Origin: Echinococcus granulosus
Lineage: Eukaryota; Platyhelminthes; Cestoda; Cyclophyllidea; Taeniidae
Direction of reading: 5' to 3'
NCBI RefSeq assembly: GCF_000524195.1
Contig: NW_020170538.1
Coordinates: 62,001-126,000, forward strand
DNA: 64,000 bases
Position 1 is the first letter of the stretch. Each line of letters begins with the position of its first letter. Below the pieces are notes generated by a model that worked only from the letters and a program-made list of their open reading frames with translations, ran no database searches and was not told where the DNA came from. Made by a program: the position numbers and the translations under genes. Shown in pieces: positions 1 to 17,265 of this stretch.

Positions 1-2397
1 TTTGGAATCGAGTTAGCCTCGACTCGTCTAGTAGACCGACTGGAATCACATCAGAGCTGACCAATCCACCCCTTATTATATGAAGGCTTCAAAACAGAAG
101 GAAGGTAGTAGGAAGTACAATAAGGAGTAGTGTACAATCGTATGTACTTTACAAGTCCCTTCCATTTTTACCAAGTCATTGAAGCCAGCCACACCCAACA
201 CAAAGGCGGTGATAAACTAGTCATTGAAAATTTGATTGATGGATTGATAGAGGGCTAGACAAATGAATTTGGAATCGATAGATAGTGAAGTTGCAGAAAA
301 GAGAGAAAAGCAGATCCCTAAACGAGTGGGTAAATGTGAAGGTTACTCGTTAGATGCTTTACAAGTGAATGGATTGGTGAGTGTATGAGTGGATGATTAG
401 TCGGAAAAAAATTAAAGAATAAATGAAGGAGAATTTGTCACACTGAAGGATGTAGAGTTGATTTTAATGAGTTTACGAGTAAATAGATTGATATTTAGGC
501 AGGAACGGAAGAAGCTGTTTCGGATTTGGATCTTGTTAGGGTCTAAAATCAAGGATCACAATCTCGATGATATTGTTCAAGGTAGATAAGGGCCAGTAAG
601 ATTTGCCTTATGTCATAGTTTAAAAGGATTTAAGAAACGTCGAAGAAATCAAAACTAAGGCGAAACAACTTTGAGGAGAAGACCACTTGAAGCGATAACC
701 TTTCGCTTTTCATACAGCAACTGATATCAAATCGTTTGGGTAGGGAAGACGCTAATCTTTGCCGCCAATTTATTACCTGCAGTTTGAGGTGGATCTCTCC
801 ACCTCCATTGGCTAACAATTATTTTTTATTCACCTGTCATCGTGTTGCTCGAGTTCTCCATCTCACACCACTCTGAAACTTTTTCGGCGTTCATCGGTGA
901 ATCAAGCAGGCTGTGCTTTTGCATTAATTTCTAGTGACTAAAACGTTTTTGTTTTATTCAGCATAACCCAGCTACCAGAACCTTTTTATTGGCATCAAAA
1001 ATCATAATGTATCAACATAAGACTATTTATTGTGCTCTTTACTCCTTCTCCGTCATTTGGAAGCCTTGCACAATGTACTAACTGAAGGCCAAACGGGAAA
1101 TACGTCCGAAATCCATCAACTCGATACAACTTGAATAGGTGGAGGACTAATGAATCAATGGGAAGAGAGTCCTATGATTGCTTCCACAGGCAAATATGGC
1201 AGGGGATCACGCAAGGCCCTCCTATCACCTACTGTAAAACTTCTCCGTTGGAAAATTTAAGGCTTTGCAGTGGGAGAAAGGGAGGAGTCGTGGTGGCGAG
1301 ACATTGTCTCATACTCATTCTCTGTGTTCTCCTTATCCGTGTTTCTCCCAGTGTTGATCGTCACCCTTTCTTGGCTTTGGCATTTAGCAGTCGCGTGATT
1401 ACAAGCCAAATGGTGTAGATAGAGCGGAGATAATGTCCAGCACCTGGTTTTATTGTTTGCTTCCACACTTATTGCACTTGACATTCGTTGAATACGAAAC
1501 TAGCTGGCCTCTGCTTCGTTTAGAAGAGATGAGATTAATAGAAGCAAAACGCAGAAACACCCACTGTAAGAGGTCTAAAAATTCCAAAACTACTTTTTTT
1601 ATTCTTCCATTCCTTACTTCTTTTAAAGACCAAGTCGCAGAGGTCTTGACAAAGTGGCTTCTAGTATTTTTTAAGGATAGTGAATTCAAATGTTGTTTTG
1701 AGTGTCTTTGATGCCTAAAAATCACAATTTGCAGCATTGCACTTAATGGGAAACTTATGAAATGGAAAAATTATTTCTTTTTATTCACAAACCATGGAAA
1801 ATGTTTAGTGGAAAATCATCCTTAGTTGAACACCTTAACGACAATGACTTGACTAACCTGGTGGAATTCTATGCCTATTGCAAGTATGCGGCTTGATAGG
1901 CCAGGACACCACCTTTGGATCTCTGTCAGCATTCCACATTAATAATAGTAATAATATCAATTGGTTTTAAACTCTTAAACAGTCCTCATCTGGGAACTTT
2001 AATTTGTCAATTTATTTTGACCCTCATCGTAAATAATTTAAATGGTTGTCTTGGCTAGTAAAGGCAATTAGGCGGTTCCTATGTAACGCTTGTCGTAGTC
2101 ACTCTGTGTAATCACTCTTCTGCCATCTTTGGCACCGATTGATGAAGCCTCGGGGAAGCTGCGTCAAGCCAGTAGATAATACTTTCCACAAGTTGTAGGT
2201 GTAGGCCTAGTGTTGTCCCCTGACCCCATTACTTTGACCTTCGTCCCAGTCCCTTCAACCAAATCCACCAACTGAGGTAGATGCCTCTCAAAAACCTTCA
2301 AGGGGCAATTGTTTTTCTTCCCTAAAGCAAGTGAACTGAAGTGAGTACCAATTTCCTACTCAAAAAAATCAAGGTTTTATTTTGTCCATTTTTACAG
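1..2397. other. Non-coding stretch left of the coiled-coil gene
   Basis: I see no recognisable gene here. Open frames are short and overlap on both strands, as expected by chance. Positions about 210-480 carry a degenerate GGATTGAT/GGATGAT-like low-complexity pattern resembling the decayed GGAT minisatellites elsewhere in the window. Upstream exons of the + strand gene that follows may be hidden here, but I could not place any with confidence. Confidence 0.5.
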
Positions 2398-3161
2398 AAA
2401 GGAAGCGGAAAACTTGGTGCGTTTATTTCGTTCCCCCTTTTGTCAATTAATTAGTTAACTGATGATAAATCCAGCTTTGAGCACTCCTTGATTATCCTCC
2501 TCTTTTTTGCCTTAGATCTTGCGGAAAAATCAAAAATATCGAAGTAAGCAAAATCCTTCATCATTCGAGTTATAAACTTTTTTGCCTTACCTAAATTTAC
2601 CTGAGTAGGACAAAGGTCATTTTTTTATTCTCTAAGAAGTGTGAAGGAGACACCGAAAGACTCCACTGCGGATGCTAATCTGAAGGAGCTCAAAGAGGAG
2701 TTAGAACGAATCGTAAAGCGTCACGAAGCATCAACCACCAAAGTGGATGAGGCAAAGACACAACTAACCGAATTGAGTAACCCCGAGGTGGCTGAGGCCT
2801 CATCAAGTAGCAGGCACGAACCATCTCGAGAGGAGTTGCTGTGGAAGAGCATTTTTGGCAAGGATGGTGGGGACCCTATTCCTGAATCCGCGACGTCACA
2901 ATACTTTCCAGTAAGTGGTAGCAAGGTAATAATTGTGTGGCAATTTCAGCTAACGAGTCTCTTTGACAATTTCCTTGCTAGTCCTCGGCTTCCGCGGAGA
3001 CGGGAGCCTCCAAAAAAAAACAAGTCACAATAGATCTGGTAGGTGAGACGACGACTAATCTCCAGCAGACAGCAGGGCTTGCAGGTAACAAATCTGTGCG
3101 TCGACAGAGCTCAGTGTGGAGTGCGTTGGAAGATCTGGAAACGGAGAAGCTCCAACTGTAG
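2398..3161 (+). CDS. Unrecognised coiled-coil protein, 3' part, with two very small exons
   Basis: I do not recognise the family. Proposed exons are 2398-2416 (19 nt), 2516-2543 (28 nt), 2637-2910 and 2982-3161. Each internal edge has AG before and GT after (for example GTAAGT at 2911), and one frame runs through all four. The 274-nt exon encodes a Lys/Glu-rich heptad-like helix (KELKEELERIVKRHE), then a Ser-rich stretch and the motif EELLWKSIFGKDGG. The last exon is Lys-rich and ends in DLETEKLQL before TAG at 3159. Upstream exons are probably missing from this model. The 3' end is uncertain: GTAGGT near 3036 could be a donor, and a short exon after the AG at about 3228 could supply another terminus. 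An AATAAA lies at 3316-3321. This is the only probable gene on the + strand. Confidence 0.5.
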
Positions 3162-4706
3162 AATGCCTTCCTTGCTTCGACGGCAAAGTGTAGAGTCTGG
3201 CTTGACTCTCCCCCCTCTTAATTCGCAGATGTGTGAAGACAAAATCATTCTTGTAAAAAAGTGACGATCGAAGTTGAGAATGGATGGGGATCAAGTGGTT
3301 GATTCTCTATTCAGGAATAAAATGCCGTTTGATGAATACGAAACTGATGTTGCTGAATGGGTAAGATTTTGTTGTCGTTGCATTCTTAACAAGTAAGCTT
3401 GCCAACAGGCAGTCGTTGAAACTATCAAAATATGGTGAGAAATTAAGAAGCATTTGTTAAAGTGCCTTCAGGAGGCAACCTAGCTCATTCATCGGCAACG
3501 GTGGATGTCTCGACAAAGGTGTCAAGAACGGTACCACTGTTGGCTAGATTGCCAAGATGAGGGTGGTTCCAGTGAAATGGGGATTTCTTGATTTCACAGT
3601 TGCAGGTTTACTCCTTTGCTGGTACTCACTCCACAAGCCTTAAATCACTTCATCCACCGTTGCCGTTGAATCCTCAGCGAGGCGAGTAGGTACCAGGCAA
3701 TGAACTGTTTGAGGCCCCAGGTTGGTCAGTATTAGGTGCGACGACTTTGTCAGGTCAATTTGGTCCGCGAATTAACAGCAGAAACGACCAATTATTTGAC
3801 ACAAGGCAGGGGTCGAATAAGAAGGCGATTAATAGGTCAATGGTGTCGAAGGTCATAGACGGATTGCTGGTAGAGCTCCCAAAAGATGAATGGAAGATGC
3901 GTCAGATGAGAAAGAGAGGGATGACAATTAGTTGGCACTTCACCTGGGAGAGGAAAGCCGTGGTGGCAGCCACTAACCGAATGGGTGTCACCTGCCCTCC
4001 ATCATGAGATGGGAGACAACAGCCTTCAAAGTCTACCACTTTGCCCTTCATATCCCTCTCACCTCACCCCGTCGAAACGTATGGTGGAGAAGGAATTGAT
4101 TGCTGGCCAACTTACTGGCAGACTGGTTGCATGACTAACTCCAAATTTCGTTCGACAAGCTAACATTTCGCTGGTAATTTCTGCTCCCCCCACCTCTCAC
4201 CTCAAGATGATCCATCCACTCACTACCCTCTCCATCGCACACTTCCATGGCAGGTAATTTGAGTTCTAGGCTGCAATGAAAGGGAGGGATGGAGAGATGC
4301 ACGGCCTCACTCCAGTCCCTGTAACCCCAACCCCACCCCCCGCCCTCCGTATTTCTCGAATGTTCTCTCACTCGGGCGTCAGGTAAGGCTTCTCACTTCT
4401 TCTTGACATCCGCATTGGACAATCGCATGATCACACGCGAAGTGGAGCAGGGTGACTGCGAAGTATCGTTGGAGGAGAAGTGAAGGTGTCTAGAGCTAGG
4501 TTTTGATGGTTGTTTCTCGGGAGGAGGGAAGAAGGGTCAAACGTGAAGCAGTTCATCAGAGACACACCACAATTTTGTTCCCTCGACTTGCATCTGTGAC
4601 ATCATGACAAAATAAGACAATTGAAAGGTTTATCTTACTGGAGAGCTAATGCTTGTAGAAGCAGTGGATTGTGACGAAGTGGTAGGGACCAGCCCTCCTC
4701 CTCCCG

Positions 4707-4806
4707 NNNNNNNNNNNNNNNNNNNNNNNNNNNNNNNNNNNNNNNNNNNNNNNNNNNNNNNNNNNNNNNNNNNNNNNNNNNNNNNNNNNNNNNNNNNNNN
4801 NNNNNN
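4707..4806. other. Assembly gap (100 N)
   Basis: There are exactly 100 N characters, the usual placeholder for an unsized scaffold gap. Its left edge is a CTC-rich stretch. Any open frame running through it is meaningless. Confidence 0.99.
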
Positions 4807-6342
4807 CGAGGCATTGAGCAGTGACGTATTTAGAGAGGACGTCTGGATATTCTTTCCAACTTGACGATGCACTGTAGTGACTTAAGCCCTCCTTGACGTC
4901 TTAGGAGGACATATAGCAAATGTTCACAAGGTTCCTCTCCTTCCATTGAAGGTCGTCTCTTACCCACCACTGCGTCTCGGCTGCGGAGTACTTCTGTGAA
5001 CTGCATTGATTAATGGTTGAACATGTTGTATACTTGGTCGAGATTTCTGAATATCGCGACCTTGCCGTGACAAAGTTATCCGGGAGATTGGGGTAAAGGC
5101 TAGAAGATCGTCCACAGTTAGCGTATTCTTTGCGTCACTCGTATTCTGTGGCAACACTTGGTGGTAAATCGTCCAGTGGAAGCATAGCGAGCCTCTCTTT
5201 GGGGTCTTTCTTTGACTCAAGACCAACTTGGAGAAATCAAAGTTGTTGTGGATTTGCCACAAGCCGACAGCGTTTCAACCTTTCCGTAGGTTCCTCTGGC
5301 GATAAAGGATTCACCTATCCACGGCATTCAAGGGAATTTAAATTGTTCTTTCATCCGAATCCAGGTCCGCTTGTCACTGCCGCGAACGCAGCAGCTCCAG
5401 TCTTATCTGAAGGTGTACCAGACCACATCAATATGGAAGAAGGTTCATCACCAGCATGAAGGAGAGGGACCGAGAGGGTCTTCACCGTGCCGCCATATGC
5501 TAGCACAACCATTACATTGAAAATGCAGTTATGCAAGATGTCGAATAAGCACACTTTACCTCAAGGAGAGAAGTAATTCATTGACAGAGGCGTCACTTTT
5601 ACTTCGGATGGACTGCTTCTTGAACGACAAGAGCCAGAGAGGCAAAGTGGTTTGGACCTGTTTCCAACTCGTCACACCTCCACATCGTGTTGTGAATGAG
5701 ATGTCCGATCGAACAGATGACCAGCCTCATCCCTTCAAAACCCAAATGCCAATCTACCAAGGAAGTGTTGAGACGTTCAGCAGTCTGGCGCACCACATTT
5801 GGAATGATCAATTGAGGAGTTGATTACTCCTCTCCATTTGCTATAGCACTCGGCAAAAAGGACAGCGTAAAAGGACGACCCCCAGGGAGGTGTCTAAAGT
5901 CATTGACCGTGGGGTGTACTACAAGTTCCTCCCCTCCCTTGACAACGTTGGAAGAAGAAAGGCAGCAGTCGAACTTCACTGCCTACCACGTGTTTTAGCG
6001 CCGCGCCCACAGCTTCTTGCAAGGCACCCGTCCCTCTAGTAAACTTATCAGGAGCAAGCGACGTCACTCTACCCTCGCTTTTGCAGTCTAACCGACCGCG
6101 TACACGTTTTCCAAGGCAAAGGTGGACACCCTGGGTGTTTTGAATGCTGACACAGCCAGAGGTGCGGGAAAAGTCGGCAGAGCCACCTCCGTGACCTGTG
6201 ACAGCAGCTCGTGAAATTAAAGAGCACTGCTAGCGATCAATCGACTACTTGAAGATCAAACCGAGGTTGAGGCAATCAACAACCGAGAAGTTGATAAGGT
6301 AGGCACCCCGGACCCGACCTTGACACAAGCTTCCAGAACCCG

Positions 6343-7117
6343 ATGTCCGAAAATACCCCCCACCAGCGATGCAGACTCCGGAAGCGTACATATTTGCAAC
6401 TACCACCTCATCCGATCTGCCTACTTGATGCTAACCACCGAATAATAATGAGGCCAGACAGAGAGATTTCCCCAGTGACCCACAATTTGGACTACGAAGT
6501 CCTCAGCAGCAGCCAGATTCTGGCGAAGTTCAACCGCAAAGCGCACTCTCTACCCAACCACCTTTGCACAACGCTCGAACTAACCAACGTCTGGGCTGAT
6601 GGAAGTCAAAGGGGCGGATTTCCACAGTCAGGCACGAGCAGTAACGTTGCGGTAGAGTAAACACACCAGTCCGGAGAGTAGTTTCTCCTAAGGTGTTCAA
6701 CTCAAGGTGGGACCACAGGATTCATCGAAGGACAAACCCCGGGAAGTGGGAGCTCCATCGCATCCACACTTATTCCAGGGCCTGACTAGCGCCCAGAGAG
6801 AAAGTGCACACGTCCAAGTAAGATTGAATCGCCCCAGACCAGCCATATTCATTCCCCACTTCTCAGGGTTGCAAATGCCCCCTGAGGATTACGTTCACCA
6901 ACCCAATGGAAAAGTCGTCTCCTCTGCTGACCGCCTCATTCCTAGAACTCAAAATGGCGATCCGTCAAACAGCCCCCTAGGCACCCATCCAACATCTCGT
7001 TGGTACCTTAGCGTGCCCCAATCTCCGTCTCCACGAATCGTAAAACCAATCCTCAAAAAGACAAAGCAGACTGGAATCTGGCGACCGCAGCACCACCCAC
7101 CGACGCCTCCCAACTGA
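6343..7117 (+). other. Two adjacent open frames of unknown meaning
   Basis: Open frames at 6343-6660 (105 codons) and 6707-7117 (136 codons, starting with GTG) lie close together on the + strand. The second is rich in Pro, Ser and Arg and contains IVKPILKKT near its end. I recognise no domain, and there are no clear splice sites joining them. They may be chance frames in GC-richer DNA, remains of a mobile element, or exons of an unknown gene. The first is the more likely explanation. Confidence 0.15.
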
Positions 7118-7419
7118 CTGAGAGGAGGAGCTTCCCGACTGAAACCACACGTTCGAATACTAGACCTCGGAAGCACTCTGTTACAACAATTTTGAGCATC
7201 ACCGAATAATTCTCAGAACGCGCCCACATATCTCCAACTTCTTTGAAATGCCCCCACGAACCCACGTAGTACACGGAGCGGGAGGGAGCTGCCTCCACAC
7301 AACACCTCAACCAATAAGCACCACGTCGTCTCATGTTCACTTTCGTTATTCCACTTCAAACACCGCAACGGTTACCCATCGAGGGGGGGTGATGAAAAGC
7401 GAGTCAGGCAGAGCCAGCG

Positions 7420-7720
7420 CGAGAGAGCGACAGCCAGACCGCACATGTAGGCAGGCACGCACGCAAAGGGACCAAAAAGTCGACATCGAATTTGCATGTC
7501 AGCCAGAGATTTGATGAATGTAGGTGTGTGTGCGAGCGAGCGTACAAGAGAAAGGGAGAAAATTCGTACTCAAATTTTGTTAGTGGTGAACAAGAGAGGG
7601 AGAGAGAGAGAGAAGCACAGAGATAGGAAACGCGCGCGCGATCAACACGGGGAGAAAAAAGTGGAGGAGTCGGTTTTGAGCTAAAAAAGGATGGGAGAAG
7701 AGAGGGGGAAAGGGGGAGCC
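7420..7720. repeat. Purine-rich (GA)n-type low-complexity tract
   Basis: The + strand is dominated by G and A, with runs such as GAGAGGGAGAGAGAGAGAGA near 7593 and poly-G/A blocks to about 7715. It lies just beyond the 3' end of the PP2A coding region, so it may be transcribed as a pyrimidine-rich 3' UTR segment of that minus-strand gene. Confidence 0.7.
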
Positions 7721-7920
7721 CAAAGTGGACACGAGACAGGCCGCCCCCTTTAACAGTGGATGCGCCTCACCACGCGAACGTAGACGCACCCAGCCGCTGT
7801 GCCCAAGACGGCGAGAGAGAAGGTGAAGGAAAGAGTGAGTGGGGGGGTATAAGGTGTGGTGGCTGCGACGCAGCCTTCGAAGCGGGCTGTGCGACTGGCA
7901 TGGCCGGGTGCCTGACTGAT

Positions 7921-12748
<4,828 letters not shown>

Positions 12749-13409
12749 CTTTGCGCCGCAAAAAGGCGACAATTATCAGCAAATCCAAAAACCGCGGCCT
12801 GGTCATTAAAGAGCACATAAACAAATTATTATCAATTGGTTGGTTTTGTTTGCTCAGTAAAACTAATTTCTAATTTAATACATATTTAAAGGCTCTCAAC
12901 GTAAAGATGATAAAATAGCAAAACGCCTAATCTACATTTTAAGAAAAATTAAAGTATTAGAAAGGTTGCATAAAATAATTAACATCCAGAAATGCAAGCC
13001 TTTTAATAAACAAGCCTTAGCTGAAAAAGTGCAGTTAGTGGATGAATATATTAGAGAGACTTTTTTGTTAAGAGGCTGACAAGTCGAATCCTACATGCCA
13101 TTTCAACGTTATTGTGGTTCGAATTTTTTACTTTAGCATTTATTGATATTTCAACTTGTGAAATTCCTCATTAGTCACTGTATTACTCGTCCTAAAGTAT
13201 TGTTAGGGGGAAGCTATCAGTATGTAAGGTCCTGGTACCTGCATACACCACGTGCTCCAGAGGGGGGTGCAAACCCCAACCCATACTGTTTTGGCATCCC
13301 CACTGCCCGTTGCCATCATCACCCCAGCCACCCTACCAACGCTATTTAAGCATCTGCATAGATTATTTCATTAGCAAAAGCACAGCCATAATCAAATACA
13401 CACAATTGA
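12749..13409. other. Intergenic spacer between PP2A start and POLH stop (661 nt)
   Basis: It should hold the PP2A 5' region and the POLH 3' UTR. A minus-strand AATAAA (TTTATT at 13139-13144) lies 266 nt past the POLH stop and is a fair polyadenylation signal. No gene is visible. Confidence 0.6.
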
Positions 13410-16143
13410 TTAGTCCCTCTTGAGAAAAAAGGTGTCGATTTTCGCAAGTCCAAGATCCCTCTTTCCTCGTCCACGTCCTCTTTTCGTTTCGCGGATCGTT
13501 CTAGTCTCCTTTTTAACCTGCAAAGGCTGTAGTGTCCGATTCACCTCCCTATTCCACTCCTGTTGAACTCTTCTGGCGAAGTGGAAGTCCCTATGCTCCG
13601 GCATGAGGTGCACCAGCACGTAAGATCCGCACTCCTCACACAAAACCTTCTCTGCCGTCGAGTTGTGACGCTGAAAATAGACTAGTTCCTTGCTTGCCTT
13701 CGTTTCCTCTTGAGCCTTCGGCTCGGTAGCCTGGTGGAGGGAGCCTTCAAACGCCACCTTTTTTGGCGTGGACGGCTCCGCCTGATTCCCAATTTCGAAA
13801 AATTGACGGAAGAAAGACTCCCTCTTAACCAGTTTTGGTGGTTCAGTAAGGAATTTTTTAACATCTCCGCAAGCCGCGCTGTGGTCCGATTTAAACTTCC
13901 CCACCGACAAGGAAATATTTGTGATGGCAGCTGTCCCAATAAGGCTTCGCACCGATCCATAAGCCATTTCAGCAATCCTTCTAGCAATCTGCGCCTCTGT
14001 CTCCTCCTCCTCCATTTGTTGAGAACGCGGAAGGATAGAGGCCAGTATATTAGGGCTCAGGGCTCTTGACCTCGTATCTGATTGATCCGAGCGCAGGAAA
14101 AGGGATAAAGCAGTGGGTAGGCGGTTGTGATTGGCTCGATCGATGGCGACCCTTTCAACAATTTCGCCAGCCAAGTTGGTCAACCAATGGAGAATTTCGG
14201 CATCTTTTTTGAGTGAAGATTTCCCAAGAAAGTTCTTACTGCAGGCGATGGATTTCACCAGAGTTCGAGTACTCACTGCTTGGTAATCTCGTCCTCGACA
14301 GAGTTCGTACAGCCAGGTGCTAAAACGGAAAGGCCTGCTTTATCAAAACCCCATTAGAAACTTCGCATTGGGTCCGCGTGATGGAACAAATTAATACAGT
14401 ATGAAAGCATGATCAAAAAGCACCGGGAAAAAATCAGCTTCAATGGTTCAAAAAAACGGAAGGCCGGTTGTTGATGGACCAACTGAAAAGTTGGGTTACT
14501 TGGCCATTAAATGGCCAAAAACAGAAAGATCGGGACACGAAGTTGAATCGGGTAGGATTGCCTTTACTTAAATTTTTGGCCATTGAGTACGTTTCTACAC
14601 ACCAGTCTGATCATCAGGGAGATATGAAAATCTACCCGGAAGGATATAAGGTAATGTTCAAAAAGGATGAGGAATGGTTAGAGCCCAAGAAAACTGTGTA
14701 GAGCCTCCTCCTAAATGACAAAGAAGGGATCAAAAAAATTAAGGGAAACAAACAAGCTCATCAACCTTTATGAGTAAAAGTAGACAAATAAAAACAAGAA
14801 CATTTTAATCGTCGCCCACCAAGATTGTACTATGCATTAAGGACTGTTCAGGTGGTTTTATCAGTTGAACCATTCAAAGGGTTGAAAAATTCCTACATAT
14901 TTGAAGGAAGCCTTTACTGAGTGAACTCGAGGATAGAGAGTATAATAGGCCCTTTTCTGATCACGTTAAACCACTGCGACACAAAGAACCAATTAGTACA
15001 TTAATGCACTTCAAGAGCGGCTTAAAATGAATGCATTTATCTAAACAGCAACAGAAGCATACCCGGTTTTTTCACCATATTCTTCAATTAACCTTGGGAG
15101 GGGAACGGCAGTCAATGAACCAATAAATTCGAGGTTAAATCGAAGAGCTAAGTCCTTTCCGAGTTTTCCACCTAATCCTGGGCTAAAAGAGAGTCAAACC
15201 ACTATGCGAAAAAGTGTACCTTACACTTTCTTAACCCTGGTAAAATTCATCAAGTGCTGAACTGACTCTAGCGGCACGATAGTTATTTTGTCGGGTTTGT
15301 TCAGCGAACAGGCTATCTTCGATAGCATCTAAAATAAATAAAGCCGATGAAACTTTTTGCTAAGAAATTGGTAGGGAATATTTGAATTGTCAAATACCCG
15401 GTTTGAGCTCACACCAATCGAACATCGGAAACCAGTGTCTGCAAGAATCTGATCCTTGATTTTTTGAGCCAGACAGAGTGCCTGTCTTAACTTTCGGCCA
15501 TCGCATAAACATTCAATGGCAGCCATTTGCCCCGATATTTCGTTGATTGAACAGCTATAAGGGGGATTTGGCAAGTCGCCAGGATCATAAAGATGCTTCA
15601 TTGAATCGGGGTCGATAACCACATTAGACCTCTCAAGAGAGATCGCAGATTCAGACGTGTCCGAAGAAAGCAAATCTTAAAATACGTCGAATAAACGCAA
15701 AATAAATTTATGCCTGTTGCATCAATGTAGGCTTCATCGATGCTGGCCCGCTCAATTTTAGAAGTAAACTTAGAAATCGACTTTATGACTTCTGCACTGG
15801 CATCACGATACCTACATCCAATGAACATCTTTCCAAACGTAAAATTACTTAGTCAAGTCAGCTTTACCACGTCGCATGGGGACTTGAAATAGCAGCAGAT
15901 CAGGGCACTGGTTTTTGGCTGCGTCACCATTCATGCTCCGTGTGACTCCCTTCTCCCGAGCCTCGTAACTTACGGCAATTAATCTATAACGAAATAGCTC
16001 AACAAACCAAAAAATTACGAGGCAGCCGCTAAGCTCGTGTATTGAATAACGGCACATGGTAACCCAACTGTTTCTGGACGCACTTTTTGTTCCACTTGGA
16101 CGTAAAAGCAGTCCATATCGATGAGCAAAGTTATTCGATCCAT
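13410..16143 (-). CDS. POLH: DNA polymerase eta (Y-family translesion polymerase)
   Basis: This polymerase copies past UV-induced thymine dimers and other lesions at stalled forks in the nucleus. Exons, from the start: 16019-16143, 15849-15983, 15714-15811, 15398-15675, 15225-15328, 15063-15182, 13410-14319. They total 1770 nt and encode 589 aa; human POLH has 713. The start gives MDRITLLIDMDCFYVQVEQ, with catalytic Asp9. IAVSYEAR and GVTRSM follow, then ERASIDEAYID with Asp112 and Glu113. LNKPD and WLYELCRG lead into the little-finger domain, which begins near IACSKNF. The C-terminal part holds a UBZ ubiquitin-binding zinc finger (Cys514, Cys517, His529, His533, with the functional Asp531 kept). 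The protein ends in KIDTFF, a PCNA-binding PIP-like motif. ESFFRQFF further upstream could be a second PIP or a REV1-interacting motif. Introns are 35, 37, 38, 69, 42 and 743 nt; the 38-nt one (15676-15713) starts with GC. Confidence 0.96.
14320..15062 (-). other. POLH intron 6 (743 nt)
   Basis: This is the only long intron in POLH, with a GTATGC donor and TTTTAG acceptor. A 77-codon + strand open frame at 14468-14701 lies inside, but it has no recognisable features and I take it as chance. Confidence 0.85.
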
Positions 16144-16789
16144 TGAAAAAGTAATGAAGTACTTAAAGATAATACTTCACACCGCATTGACAAGCATTAG
16201 GAATTAATTGGTTAAGACAATCAATTTAGAAGCTTGAATTGAAGTAACTAAACAAATGGGAAGATCTTGCACACCTTTTAACCTACTGACTTTGTTGGCA
16301 CTTTTTGTGCACAGCTTATTTAAAAAACTCGGTCAAAGCATAGTATATTGGCATATTAGATACCACCCTGATAATCCCATATCCTGTTGACCTAGTTTAT
16401 GTCAATCGGATTACTAATTGGCCATATTTTATTAAAGTCAGAAGAATTTTCTGGATTTCGATACAGAATTTCGACAGTAGGATTGCTTGTTATTTTTCCA
16501 CAACTAGCACATTTGGGTCTTTTTAACCTCCGGTGACTAAATTCAGCTGAATTAAGAACAGATTATCATACTATAGCTAAAAAACGAGGCCTCTACCAAA
16601 GTGACTTTCCATTAACACTCTCAATAAAACAGAAATTAGGAACTTGACATTTCTGTATTCAGCGCAGAAATATTACAACCGGTCAAAAGAAACCATTTTG
16701 GCAGATGATTTTTGCCTCAAATAATCCGACCCGAAAATCCTTTTCGCTGCATTCTCATTGACTCCTACCACAACAAAAGCATAGAAACG
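16144..16789. other. Spacer upstream of POLH (646 nt)
   Basis: This is AT-rich DNA between the POLH start and the end of the next minus-strand coding segment. It should contain the POLH promoter or a trans-splice acceptor. I recognise no specific element. Confidence 0.5.
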
Positions 16790-17265
16790 TCATAAATCCT
16801 CTGTTAATTTTAGCAGAAAAGTGAGGAAATAGGCATCAGAGTTTACCAATACATTTATTCTTGTGGGCCACATGCTTACGTCGCGACGTGCTAACCCATT
16901 CAGTGTTCGGAAGCTTTCTACCCTTTTCGTACCAGTTTTTTGTGCCTTTGCAGCCAAACGGAAGCTTGGGTAGCCCTGAGACCCCTTTGTCGGGAGAAGG
17001 GAGTGGGCTGGATGCGCCTGGCAGGCCGAGCAAATGCTACGAAAACTTGGCAAAACGACTTCATGTTTAGGATACAGAGAGTATCCCCTCCTCTGGACGT
17101 CTTGACTATTGGCGCTACTGCCACTGCCCCCTGACGTCTTGCTAAAAGAGATTTAAAATTAGTTGCAGTTTACCTTATTTTCTTGACACCTAAATAACCT
17201 TTAATTTCGTTGCCTACACCGAGCAATGCAGTGAACGGTTTGCTGCTGTCGAAGTAAATGCTCAT
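16790..17265 (-). CDS. Unrecognised two-exon coding segment
   Basis: I do not recognise the family. Proposed exons are 17174-17265, starting at an ATG that could instead be internal, and 16790-17141. They are joined across a 32-nt intron (17142-17173, GTAAAC to TTTTAG), matching the micro-introns of the neighbouring genes. The frame stays open for 147 codons. The first exon encodes MSIYFDSSKPFTALLG, then a stretch ending in GYLGVKKIR. The second begins with a Ser/Gly-rich patch and contains CSACQAHPAH, which could form part of a metal site. A good donor (GTAAGC, about 16876) lies inside the second exon, so the last part may be spliced out and the true C-terminus may lie elsewhere. It could be the 3' part of the same gene as 19175-19890. 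Confidence 0.4.

Larger units (their letters stand above)
3162..7920. other. Intergenic region between the coiled-coil gene and PP2A
   Basis: It contains the likely polyadenylation signal AATAAA at 3316-3321, a 100-N gap and GC-richer DNA from about 5.1 to 7.9 kb with many overlapping open frames on both strands. None gives a recognisable domain. The right end (about 7400-7720) is a purine-rich simple-sequence tract. The 3' untranslated region of the minus-strand PP2A gene should begin at 7920 and run leftward, but I see no clear AATAAA (TTTATT on this strand) close to it. Confidence 0.5.

Noticed and set aside
2321..2335. Possible extra 13-nt exon upstream of the coiled-coil gene (AAAG before, GTGAGT after)
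   Set aside because: In the frame required by the next exon it contains TGA.
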